The translations under genes and the position numbers were made by a program. The notes below the pieces were generated by a model. That model searched no databases and was not told the origin of the DNA. It saw only the letters and a program-made list of their open reading frames with translations. This document shows, piece by piece, positions 41,232 to 49,279 of a stretch of DNA of 64,000 bases (its first letter is position 1; each line of letters begins with the position of its first letter). The stretch comes from Necropsobacter rosorum. Lineage in GTDB: Bacteria; Pseudomonadota; Gammaproteobacteria; Enterobacterales; Pasteurellaceae. Location: positions 52,846 through 116,845 of the forward strand of contig CCMQ01000009.1 in NCBI GenBank assembly GCA_000751835.1, given 5' to 3'.

Positions 41232-41287
41232 GGCGGGATAAACGCGTTATCGCGCCGGAATTTAACTTCAATCAATAAGGAATACCG

Positions 41288-42070
41288 ATGTTTATCGTAG
41301 ATAGCCATTGCCATTTGGATGCGCTGGATTATGAAAATTTACATAAAAACGTTGCCGATGTGGTGGCGAAAGCGGCACAGCGGGAGGTAAAACATTTGCT
41401 GGCGGTGGGCGTTACTCTAAGCCGTTTTGAGCAAATGTACCCCAGCCTGCGCGGCTTTGATAACGTTTCTCTGGCTTGCGGCGTGCATCCGCTGGATTTG
41501 GAAGACGAAGCCTTTGATCCCGAACGCCTGCTGCGTTTGGCGGCGGATGATAAAGTGGTGGCGATTGGTGAAACCGGGCTGGATTATTATTACAGCGCGG
41601 AAAATAAAGCCGTGCAGCAAGCGGTGTTTGCCCAGCAGATTGAGATTGCCAATCAGCTCAATAAACCGCTTATCGTGCATACCCGCTGTGCGCGGGACGA
41701 TACGCTGGCGCTGCTGAAGGCACATCAGGCGCAAAAGTGCGGCGGCGTGCTGCACTGTTTTACCGAAAACTGGGAAATGGCGAAACAGGCGCTGGATATG
41801 GGATGGTATATTTCCATATCGGGCATTATCACCTTTAAAAATGCACAGGCGTTGCGTGACGTGGTGCGCAAGGTGCCGTCGGATCGCCTGTTGGTGGAGA
41901 CCGACAGCCCGTATCTGGCGCCGGTGCCTTACCGCGGTAAACAGAACCAACCGGCTTATGTGCGCGAAGTGTGCGAATATACGGCGAGCCTAAAAGGGCT
42001 GTCGGCCGAGGCGTTTGCGCAGATCACGACACAAAATTTCGAGCGTTTGTTTAAAATTAATGTACAATAA
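41288..42070 (+). CDS. TatD-family metal-dependent hydrolase (YcfH-like)
   Basis: A 260-residue TIM-barrel metallohydrolase of the TatD family, with metal ligands HCHLDA (7-12), the Glu in [27 protein letters not shown] and the Asp in [19 protein letters not shown]. TatD enzymes are DNases or act on D-aminoacyl-tRNA (as YchF/DTD-like partners); the YcfH branch has an unclear role. It follows holB, as ycfH does in E. coli. Confidence 0.9.
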   Translation: MFIVDSHCHLDALDYENLHKNVADVVAKAAQREVKHLLAVGVTLSRFEQMYPSLRGFDNVSLACGVHPLDLEDEAFDPERLLRLAADDKVVAIGETGLDYYYSAENKAVQQAVFAQQIEIANQLNKPLIVHTRCARDDTLALLKAHQAQKCGGVLHCFTENWEMAKQALDMGWYISISGIITFKNAQALRDVVRKVPSDRLLVETDSPYLAPVPYRGKQNQPAYVREVCEYTASLKGLSAEAFAQITTQNFERLFKINVQ

Positions 42071-42099
42071 ATCAACGCAGCTGAACGAAGGAAAGCAAC

Positions 42100-42627
42100 A
42101 TGAGAAAATTTTTAAAGTATTTTTTCCTTGCCGCCATTTTGGCGTTTCACGGTTTTTTATTTGCGGTGATAAGCTATGTGATGCCGCATTATGAAATTAC
42201 TCGTGTGACCGGCGTGGAAGTTAAACGGGTGGACAAAGACGGCCCGATTACCAAATCAAACCCGGCGGACGGCCCGACCCGTGATGTGTATTACATTTAC
42301 ACCCAAAAGCCGAATGAAAGTAAAGTGATGGTTTATCGGAACGAAGATACCCGCTGGGGATTTCCGTTCTATTTCAAATTCGGATCGGCGGATTTGCAGG
42401 CCAAAGCGCAAAGTTTTTCGGTGGAGCATAAACTGGTTCAAGTGAAATATTACGGCTGGCGTATCGTGATGTTTGACGAGTTCCGCAATGCCACCTCAAT
42501 TAAGGAAGTGACGTTGGATGAGGGCGCCTCGCACCCGATTCTGGCCTATATTTTCTATTTCTTCCTGCTGATTACGCTGTTTTTCTCCGTGCAGTTCGTG
42601 CGCGGCTGGTTTGACAGCGAAAAATAA
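42100..42627 (+). CDS. DUF1523 membrane protein
   Basis: A 175-residue protein with a span near each end (about 8-30 and 145-166) and a soluble middle of mixed charge starting YEITRVTGVEVKRVD. This pattern is that of DUF1523, a family of unknown function found in Pasteurellaceae and some alphaproteobacteria. It is 30 bases after the TatD gene on the same strand and probably ends the mltG cluster, being followed by a hairpin and T-run. Confidence 0.8.
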   Translation: MRKFLKYFFLAAILAFHGFLFAVISYVMPHYEITRVTGVEVKRVDKDGPITKSNPADGPTRDVYYIYTQKPNESKVMVYRNEDTRWGFPFYFKFGSADLQAKAQSFSVEHKLVQVKYYGWRIVMFDEFRNATSIKEVTLDEGASHPILAYIFYFFLLITLFFSVQFVRGWFDSEK

Positions 42628-42662
42628 CCTCATCAAAGGGCGTCAGGCCCTGATACCGTTGG

Positions 42663-42694
42663 CTGGTGCGGGTTTACGCACCAGTGTCGTTTTT
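42663..42694 (+). terminator. Terminator after the DUF1523 gene
   Basis: CTGGTGCG (42663-42670) and CGCACCAG (42677-42684) form a perfect 8-bp stem with a 6-base loop; TGTCGTTTTT follows. Confidence 0.75.
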
Positions 42695-42718
42695 AGTTAA
42701 TCGGATAGAGTCGAGATT

Positions 42719-44008
42719 ATGGGTTTATTGGAAGCGATTTTAATTTTAATTCTGTTAATTGCGATTAGTGCGGTCATTTCTTCGGCTGAAATTTCGCTTG
42801 CCGGCGCGCGCAAACTGAAATTGCAGAGTCTGGCGCATGAAGGCGATGAACGGGCGGAAATGGTGCTGCAACTACAGGCGCAGCCGGGGCGTTTTATTAC
42901 GGTGGTACAAATCGGGCTGAATATGGTGGCGATTTTGGGCGGGATGATCGGCGAAAGCGCCATCAGTCCGTTTTTGCAAAGCGTGCTAGCCCGCTATACT
43001 GCGTTGCAGGCGGTGGAATCGGTGGCCTCTTGGTTGTCTTTCGTTTTGGTGACCGTGGCATTTATTTTACTGGCGGATTTAATCCCGAAACGGTTGGCGA
43101 TGACCAGTCCGGAAGCCGTAGCGGTGCGTACGGTACGGGTGATGAAATTCAGTATGCTGGTGTTTAAACCGCTGGTCTGGTTATTTGATACGATTGCCAA
43201 CAACGTTTTTCGGCTGTTTAAAATTTCCACCGAGCGGGAAGATAATCTGACCTCCGAGGATATTGTTGCGCTGGTGGATGCCGGCGCGGAGGCGGGCGTA
43301 TTAAAAGCGCAGGAGCATTATCTGATCGAAAATATTTTCGATATGCAGGAACGTACCGTCACTTCGACCATGACCACGCGCGAAAACATTGTATTTTTAG
43401 ACCGCACTTTTGCCCGCGATAAAGTGCTGGCGACGATCAAAGATAACCCGCATTCCAAGCTGCTGATTTGTGATCAGGGGCTGGATAAAATTCTGGGTTA
43501 TGTGGAATCCCATTCGCTGCTGACCCTCTATTTGCAGGAGCAGAAAGTGGCGCTGACCGATCAGCGGGTGCTGCGTAAACCGCTGTTTATCCCGGATACG
43601 CTGTCGCTGTTCGAGGTGCTGGAGCTGTTTAAATCGGCCGGTGAGGATTTCGCGGTGATCGTCAACGAATATGCGTTAGTGGTGGGCATCGTTACCCTGA
43701 AAGATGTGATGAGCATCGTAATGGGGGAGTTAGTGTCCAGCGAGGAGGAACAGATTGTGCGCCGTGACGAAAGCTCCTGGCTGATTGACGGCGCCACGCC
43801 GCTGGAAGATGTGATGCGCGCGCTGGATATTGCCTCTTTTCCCGGTGAGGAAAATTATGAAACCGTGGGCGGTTTTATGATGTATATGCTGCGTAAAATT
43901 CCGAAAAAAACGGATTTTGTGCTGTATGATAAATATAAGTTCGAAATTATCGATACCGAGAACTTCAAAATCGATCAGCTGCTGGTATCGCTGCGGGTGG
44001 ATTTATAA
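42719..44008 (+). CDS. paeA: Polyamine export protein PaeA (YtfL), CorC/HlyC family
   Basis: PaeA is reported in enteric bacteria to export cadaverine and putrescine. The 429 residues have a CNNM/DUF21 membrane domain (about 1-190; SAVISSAEISLAGARKLKLQ and VVQIGLNMVAILGGMIGE), two CBS domains (about 205-330, with PHSKLLICDQGLDKILGYVES), and a C-terminal CorC-type domain (WLIDGATPLEDVMRALDI). Similarity to E. coli YtfL extends throughout, including FAVIVNEYALVVGIVTLKDVM. It converges on yqgA. Confidence 0.9.
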   Translation: MGLLEAILILILLIAISAVISSAEISLAGARKLKLQSLAHEGDERAEMVLQLQAQPGRFITVVQIGLNMVAILGGMIGESAISPFLQSVLARYTALQAVESVASWLSFVLVTVAFILLADLIPKRLAMTSPEAVAVRTVRVMKFSMLVFKPLVWLFDTIANNVFRLFKISTEREDNLTSEDIVALVDAGAEAGVLKAQEHYLIENIFDMQERTVTSTMTTRENIVFLDRTFARDKVLATIKDNPHSKLLICDQGLDKILGYVESHSLLTLYLQEQKVALTDQRVLRKPLFIPDTLSLFEVLELFKSAGEDFAVIVNEYALVVGIVTLKDVMSIVMGELVSSEEEQIVRRDESSWLIDGATPLEDVMRALDIASFPGEENYETVGGFMMYMLRKIPKKTDFVLYDKYKFEIIDTENFKIDQLLVSLRVDL

Positions 44009-44010
44009 CA

Positions 44011-44035
44011 AAACGGGGCGGATTATACTCCGCCC
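44011..44035 (-). terminator. Terminator after yqgA
   Basis: On the minus strand GGGCGGA and TCCGCCC (44029-44035 with 44016-44022) form a 7-bp stem with a 6-base loop, followed by CGTTTTG. It lies between the 3' ends of yqgA and paeA and may work both ways. Confidence 0.6.
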
Positions 44036-44051
44036 TGTTGCATTGAGCGCC

Positions 44052-44774
44052 TCAGAACAACGCGCCCCACAAGGCGGAAACCGGCATGGCAAGAAATAAT
44101 GCCGGCAGCATATTGGCCACGCGAAACATAGCGATACCGCAGATACGCAAGCCCGCCGCAACCATCAGCATGCCGCCTACCGCGCCGAAATCCGCCCGCA
44201 TTTCCGGCGTCACTAACGGAATAATCACTACCGCGCCGTAAGCCAATATAAGCTGCAACAAGGTTTGCGGCACAAAAATCGTGGCGACGGCAATGCCCAG
44301 TGTGGTGGCAAAGATTATCGCGGTGAAAAAATCCAGCAAGGCTTTTACGATCAGAATACTGGCATCGCCGCTCATGCCTTCGTTCATGGCACCGAAAATT
44401 CCCGTGCCGCTGAAAGAAAACAAAATGGTGATCGCCACAAATTTGGCTAAAAATTCTTCCTGAGACGGAACGCCTTTCGGCTTATACGGCAGGATTTTTT
44501 CAATCAGTCCTTTAGCCGACGAGGCGAGTTTATTAATGCCGTTTTCCAGCAAAATAATCTCACCGATAAGCGTGCCGAGCAGCACAGAGATAATCATCGC
44601 CGGCATGGCGTTTACTTTGGCGATCATGGTGATTCCCATGCCCATGGAGCTTAATCCGAACATTAAAGTCAGATTGTGGCGCAGCTGTTCGGGCACGCGT
44701 CCGCCCAATGCCGCGCCGATAAATGCGCCGAGCACAATGGCGGCGCCGTTGATATAAGGTCCGATAACGGTCAT
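44052..44774 (-). CDS. yqgA: DUF554 membrane protein YqgA
   Basis: A 240-residue inner-membrane protein with about six to seven spans. The N-terminal motif PYINGAAIVLGAFIGAALG and the central FSGTGIFGAMNEGMSGDASILIVKALLDF mark the DUF554/YqgA family, of unknown function. It starts 36 bases after the end of the glycosyltransferase gene on the same strand, so it could be on that transcript. Confidence 0.88.
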   Translation of the reverse strand: MTVIGPYINGAAIVLGAFIGAALGGRVPEQLRHNLTLMFGLSSMGMGITMIAKVNAMPAMIISVLLGTLIGEIILLENGINKLASSAKGLIEKILPYKPKGVPSQEEFLAKFVAITILFSFSGTGIFGAMNEGMSGDASILIVKALLDFFTAIIFATTLGIAVATIFVPQTLLQLILAYGAVVIIPLVTPEMRADFGAVGGMLMVAAGLRICGIAMFRVANMLPALFLAMPVSALWGALF

Positions 44775-44810
44775 CGTGTGTTCCTGTTAATAGCCAGTCG
44801 GTCTGGCGGA

Positions 44811-45677
44811 TTAAGAAAAATAACGGATATTTTTCGGTTTGAACAGACTGTCAACCAGTCTTTTTAATTTCTCATTGGTACTGCGCTGCTTTTTGGCTAA
44901 AGGAATGGCGCTCCAGTCCACGGATTGTAATGACGCAATGCACTGCGCCACAGTCAGATTTTTCAGCCGCGCATTAATCAGAAACTCGGCAATCAGACCG
45001 TTCCATTCCCCTTTATTGCCCCAATAATGCCCGATTTCCTTGTCACAAGCCTGCAACTCGCCGGCATGGTTCAGGGCAATGGAAAAGGCGAATTGTTCAA
45101 GCAGACGTCGGGTGCAGCCGGTGGCGCACATTTCATCGCAGGCGCGCAAAGTCAAACGGATCACTTCGCGGGCACGGTGCGCCGGCAGTGCAATGACACC
45201 GGCATTCCACATCATCGTTTGAGGGTGAATGGCAATTCCGGCTACGGTTTTACCACATAAAGTGCGGTGCATTTTGCGCAGTGTTTTATCGCAGCCGGCA
45301 TCCAGCCGACATTCCGGCTTGTGCATCAACATATTGCCTTGCGCCAGCGCACGTTGTACGGCGGACAGATCGCGCGCTAAAAACGTATCGCTGTCCGCAT
45401 ACAGTAAATGCTCGGCGGGATATTGTGCCTGCACCCATTCCAGCGCTTTGATTTTTACCCGCCAGAAAAATTGCTGCTCACCCTGCCAGTCACGCAAAGT
45501 CTGCGCATCAATCGCAAGCACCTGCGCCCGATCCTGCAGCCAGGTATAAAACGCCGGCTGATCGGTAACGATTAACACCCGTTTAAGCAACGGATCTTTC
45601 AGATAAGTCAGGGCGGAAAACACTGCCTGATAATGGTTTTCCAGCCGTTCGCCGAAAGTGAGGAAAATCAGGTTCAT
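44811..45677 (-). CDS. Putative glycosyltransferase (GT-A type), LOS assembly
   Basis: I count 288 residues from the ATG at 45677, which overlaps the upstream GT9 gene by four bases (ATGA). The ATG has no better alternative; 45698 lies in the upstream gene. The protein has no signal peptide. Sequence LLYADSDTFL (about 91-100) is a DxD-type nucleotide-sugar site, and the alpha/beta layout fits a GT-A glycosyltransferase. I cannot name the family; the pairing with GT9 genes suggests a hexose or heptose transfer in the lipooligosaccharide core. Confidence 0.6.
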   Translation of the reverse strand: MNLIFLTFGERLENHYQAVFSALTYLKDPLLKRVLIVTDQPAFYTWLQDRAQVLAIDAQTLRDWQGEQQFFWRVKIKALEWVQAQYPAEHLLYADSDTFLARDLSAVQRALAQGNMLMHKPECRLDAGCDKTLRKMHRTLCGKTVAGIAIHPQTMMWNAGVIALPAHRAREVIRLTLRACDEMCATGCTRRLLEQFAFSIALNHAGELQACDKEIGHYWGNKGEWNGLIAEFLINARLKNLTVAQCIASLQSVDWSAIPLAKKQRSTNEKLKRLVDSLFKPKNIRYFS

Positions 45678-46738
45678 GCGGCTTCCTCGTTTAACCATTG
45701 CGCTAAAATCTGTGCGGGCCGAATCTCATTGACATTGTCGGCATAGCGTAAAATGTGGGTGGTGTTGCGGTTGTTCGGATGCCAATGCAGAAAGTTTTGC
45801 TGATCCTGACTATAAAAGGCGATAAGCGGTTTATTTAATCCTGCGGCGATATGTACTGTCGCCGTATCCGGTGAAATCAGCAGGCTTGCATACCGAATCA
45901 GTTCAATATTATGAAAGATCGTGGTGGTATTTTCATAAATAAAAATCTTATCGGTCGCCTGCGCCAGCTGATCATCGCAGGCGATGATGTGTTTTAATTG
46001 TTCGGTTACATCGGGATAGGTTAATAAAACCAGCGAGCGTGTTGTATTTTCGAGTAAATATTTTAATATTACGGCAATATTTTGCGCCTTGAAACGACGG
46101 GCGGAACCGTGGCCGAAAAAATTGACGCAGAGGAATTCGGTCAGCCCGTGATGGTGGAGAAAAGAAACTATATCGCGATTTGCTTGTCTATCTGAAGGCA
46201 GATCATATTGGGTATTAATGGAATGAAAGCCGAGTTGTTCTAATGCCGTTTGGTAAATAGCGGCGAAATGCAGATTCGGATCGGTAATATTCAGATTGAA
46301 AAGCCGATAGTCGGATTTCAGATAACCTAAATTGATACGGGCGTTAATTAAACGGATAAAAAGCAGATCCCGATTGCGCAGTACGACGGTCGGATCAACC
46401 AGCGCATCAAGGTGTAATTTTCTTAAATTCAGACCGCACTTTATGCGATCGATGATACTGCGTTTGTTAACAAAAAAAAGTTGATCAATATAGGGGTTGC
46501 CGGTAAATAAATAGGCGTTGTTTTTGGTGCAGACGACAGCGATAAAAATATCGGGACGTTGTTTTTTCAATTCACGAAAAACAAACGAACTGACAATATA
46601 ATCCCCGATTTTACCGTCTTGGCGGAGAAAGAGGATTTTATTGATATTCGTCGCCTTGGCAGGATGAGTTTTCCGGATATCGATCAGCAACTTACCCAGA
46701 TGAATGCGGATTTTTCTCAGGGTACTTTTTATACTCAT
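45674..46738 (-). CDS. GT9-family glycosyltransferase (heptosyltransferase-like)
   Basis: The 354 residues have the GT9 layout: N-terminal ILFLRQDGKIGDYIVSSFVF (about 31-50), and a C-terminal nucleotide-sugar region with LISPDTATVHIAAGLNKPLIAFYS. GT9 enzymes transfer heptose to the LPS inner core in the cytoplasmic face of the inner membrane, but this is not clearly WaaC, WaaF or WaaQ. The DNA is richer in A and T than its neighbours, which hints at acquisition. It diverges from the second GT9 gene. Confidence 0.8.
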   Translation of the reverse strand: MSIKSTLRKIRIHLGKLLIDIRKTHPAKATNINKILFLRQDGKIGDYIVSSFVFRELKKQRPDIFIAVVCTKNNAYLFTGNPYIDQLFFVNKRSIIDRIKCGLNLRKLHLDALVDPTVVLRNRDLLFIRLINARINLGYLKSDYRLFNLNITDPNLHFAAIYQTALEQLGFHSINTQYDLPSDRQANRDIVSFLHHHGLTEFLCVNFFGHGSARRFKAQNIAVILKYLLENTTRSLVLLTYPDVTEQLKHIIACDDQLAQATDKIFIYENTTTIFHNIELIRYASLLISPDTATVHIAAGLNKPLIAFYSQDQQNFLHWHPNNRNTTHILRYADNVNEIRPAQILAQWLNEEAA

Positions 46739-46814
46739 AAATTCAAACTCGGCATGGTTTATCAGATGAAATGGCGTGCCGGTTATTATAACGAATTATA
46801 TGTGTTTGAACCAC

Positions 46815-46842
46815 CCGGGCAATGCCGGCCCGGTTGTTTTTA
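46815..46842 (+). terminator. Terminator-like hairpin just before the plus-strand GT9 gene
   Basis: CCGGGC (46815-46820) and GCCCGG (46828-46833) form a 6-bp stem with a 7-base loop, followed by TTGTTTTTATT. It ends 12 bases before the ATG at 46855, close to the GAGG ribosome site (46846-46849). Plus-strand transcription would start in the 116-base divergent spacer, so this could be an attenuator. Confidence 0.5.
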
Positions 46843-46854
46843 TTATGAGGTTAT

Positions 46855-47937
46855 ATGCTTATAAAAAGAGTCATTGCTAAACTTTTCGGTTCTCGTCAAC
46901 CGACAAAAAACACTGACCTCAGTCGGATTGATTCCGTCTTGCTGAATCCGGTCGGTGATGCCATCGGCGATGCGGTCGCACACGGGCTGCATTTGCGTCA
47001 GTTAAAAAAATCCTATCCGCAGTTAAAAGTCGGTGTGTTCGTAACCGAACGTAACCGGGCGGTATTCGCCGCAAGCGGGGTGGTGGACGAGCTGATTCCG
47101 CTGCAGGCGGCGGAATATGTCAAACAACGGAAAAAATGGGATCTGTATCTTGATTTCACCACCCGGTTTAATTCTAAAGGCCTGATTTTAGATAAAATAC
47201 TTGCACCTCAGCGGGTGATGATTTTTGTGAAAACCGCAAAAAAATATTATTCGCTGGAAAATATTCATAATTATGATTTCTATATGCCGCTGCCGCCGCA
47301 GACGCATTTTAAAGATTATTTGCAAAAAAGTGCGTTAGCCCCTTATATTGCGCAGCAACCGGAATGGTTTTACCAATTGCAGCTTGCCGAGGCGGTTAAA
47401 GCGCAGGCGGAAAAACAATGGACGGCAGGCAAAATCCGTATGCTGTTGTGTCCGCAGGGCAGTGTGGTCAGACGCCGCTTGCCGGCGCAGGAGTGCGCTG
47501 CAATTCTGGCGCAAATTCAACCGCACTTTATCGATAAAATAGAGATTCAATTGGGTTATAGTGCGCAGAATCCGGCGTATCTGGCGGAACTGAAAACATT
47601 CGGCGCCTTGCCGGCAATGCGGGAGGCGCAAAAAACCACGGTGGAACAATATCTGGCGTTGGTGAATTCCGCCGATATTGTGCTGGCGGTGGACAGCGGC
47701 ACCGTGCATGTGGCGTGCGCTTTTGATAAGCCGTTACTGGCATTTTATGCGAATTTTCCCACCAATATTGCGAAATGGTATCCTCATGCGCGCGATAACA
47801 CAAAAGTTAACATGCTGGTGGGGCAAGGTGCGGCGGCGAATTCCGACGCCACGCAGAATTTTGATGCGCAGCAGGCCGCTGCATGGCTGAATGCGCAGCT
47901 CGCCGTATGTTCGGCAGGTAATAACAATAACGATTAA
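46855..47937 (+). CDS. GT9-family glycosyltransferase (heptosyltransferase-like)
   Basis: The 360-residue protein starts with VLLNPVGDAIGDAVAHGLHL (about 28-47), the GT9 N-terminal pattern, and has a C-terminal nucleotide-sugar segment VLAVDSGTVHVACAFDKPLLAFYAN (about 280-304). It is a paralogue-like partner of the minus-strand GT9 gene but clearly different in sequence. It probably adds heptose or a similar sugar to the lipooligosaccharide core. GT2 follows after nine bases. Confidence 0.8.
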   Translation: MLIKRVIAKLFGSRQPTKNTDLSRIDSVLLNPVGDAIGDAVAHGLHLRQLKKSYPQLKVGVFVTERNRAVFAASGVVDELIPLQAAEYVKQRKKWDLYLDFTTRFNSKGLILDKILAPQRVMIFVKTAKKYYSLENIHNYDFYMPLPPQTHFKDYLQKSALAPYIAQQPEWFYQLQLAEAVKAQAEKQWTAGKIRMLLCPQGSVVRRRLPAQECAAILAQIQPHFIDKIEIQLGYSAQNPAYLAELKTFGALPAMREAQKTTVEQYLALVNSADIVLAVDSGTVHVACAFDKPLLAFYANFPTNIAKWYPHARDNTKVNMLVGQGAAANSDATQNFDAQQAAAWLNAQLAVCSAGNNNND

Positions 47938-47946
47938 GAGAAACTT

Positions 47947-48789
47947 ATGCACGATATTGCTGTTGTTGTGCCGACGGTTTGTCGTCGCTCGTTGCTGCGG
48001 GCGGTCACATCCGTTTATCGGCAGGATTTTAAAGGGAGAATTCAGATTCTGGTCGGAGTGGATAAAGATTTGACCGGAAAATCTGCCGAATTCCGTCAGG
48101 CCTTGGAACAGGCTTTGCCGGACAATTGTGCTTTGCTGTGGTTTGATCCCGGCTATTCCACTTCGGTGCGTCATGGCGGCGTGCATAAATGCACCTTTGG
48201 CGGCTCGTTAAGAACCGTTTTGTCTTTTGCCGCCGACTCGCCGTTGGTGATGTATCTGGATGACGACGACTGGCTGGCACCGCAACATTGCAGGCTGATC
48301 GTTCAGGCCATAGAACATAAAACCTGGGCGTTTTCATACTGTATTTATGCCAATGGCAATAAAGGCGTCGGATTATGTCCCGATTATTTGGAAAGCGTCG
48401 GGCCGGGAAAAGGCGTTTTTGTTGAACAGGGCGGGTTCGTCCGTCCTTCGGGCATGCTGATCAATAAACTGGAAGCAGCGGATATTTTGCACCTATGGGC
48501 CGATTCGCCGAATGAAAACGGGGATGCGGAAGATCGTTTAATTTTTGAAAAATTAGCACATCGACCCTACGGCGAAACCGGCATGCCGACGGTTTATTAT
48601 GCGCTGGATCCGCGCGACGGTATGCATGCACGGCGTCTGGCTTATATTGCGCAGCAGGGAGCGGCTTTTCATGATGTGGATAAAGTCGGTTCGGTCAGAG
48701 AAAACAAATCCATGTTGCGGATCTTGTGGCGTCGTTTGACGAAACAATATTTAAAACAGGCGATAAGCAAACTAAGCAATAAACGCTAA
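47947..48789 (+). CDS. GT2-family glycosyltransferase
   Basis: The 280 residues begin with the GT2 pattern IAVVVPTVCRRSLLRAVTSVYRQ and the DxD-type metal site VMYLDDDDWLAP (about 96-107). The C-terminal part is basic, which suits binding to the inner membrane. It is the second gene of the plus-strand pair and is probably involved in the LOS outer core; the sugar is not known. A bidirectional terminator follows before rpmE. Confidence 0.78.
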   Translation: MHDIAVVVPTVCRRSLLRAVTSVYRQDFKGRIQILVGVDKDLTGKSAEFRQALEQALPDNCALLWFDPGYSTSVRHGGVHKCTFGGSLRTVLSFAADSPLVMYLDDDDWLAPQHCRLIVQAIEHKTWAFSYCIYANGNKGVGLCPDYLESVGPGKGVFVEQGGFVRPSGMLINKLEAADILHLWADSPNENGDAEDRLIFEKLAHRPYGETGMPTVYYALDPRDGMHARRLAYIAQQGAAFHDVDKVGSVRENKSMLRILWRRLTKQYLKQAISKLSNKR

Positions 48790-48846
48790 ACTTAATGCCG
48801 TGCCGATGCCGCAATAGTGCGGCAAAACGGAAGTGACACCTAAAAT

Positions 48847-48870
48847 AAAACCTCGCTTGAGCGAGGTTTT
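48847..48870. terminator. Bidirectional terminator between GT2 gene and rpmE
   Basis: AAAACCTCGC (48847-48856) and GCGAGGTTTT (48861-48870) form a perfect 10-bp stem with loop TTGA. A and T runs on both flanks suit termination in either direction. Confidence 0.88.
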
Positions 48871-48884
48871 GTCGATAATCCGGC

Positions 48885-49097
48885 TTATTTTGTACCCGGG
48901 ATTTTGAAACGGCTGTTGAAACGTTCAACACGGCCGCCGGTGTCAACGACACGTTGTTTACCGGTATAGAACGGGTGGCATTTACCACAAACGTCCAGAT
49001 TTAAATCTTTGCCTACTGTAGAGCGTGTTTTGATGACATTACCGCAGGAACAGGTCGCAGTAATTTCTTTATATTCCGGATGAATACCTTGTTTCAT
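48885..49097 (-). CDS. rpmE: Ribosomal protein bL31, zinc-binding (C+) form
   Basis: bL31 is in the large ribosomal subunit. From ATG 49097 ([12 protein letters not shown]) there are 70 residues. The cysteines in CSCG and CGKC identify the zinc-binding form, which can act as a zinc reserve and is replaced by a C- paralogue under zinc shortage. Upstream 182 bases separate it from divergent priA. Confidence 0.96.
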   Translation of the reverse strand: MKQGIHPEYKEITATCSCGNVIKTRSTVGKDLNLDVCGKCHPFYTGKQRVVDTGGRVERFNSRFKIPGTK

Positions 49098-49279
49098 AGA
49101 AAACCTCAATCTGAAGCCACTCCGCTTTCCGAAACTGAATTCGGCACCGAGTGTGGTTAATATTACGCCGTACAACGGCAGCTTTTGTCAGGAGGCAGAT
49201 TATACCGGAAAAAAAGGAATATTCAAGGGGGTGGATAAATTCGTTATAATAACGGCAAGTTGTATTATCCGGGTTATTT

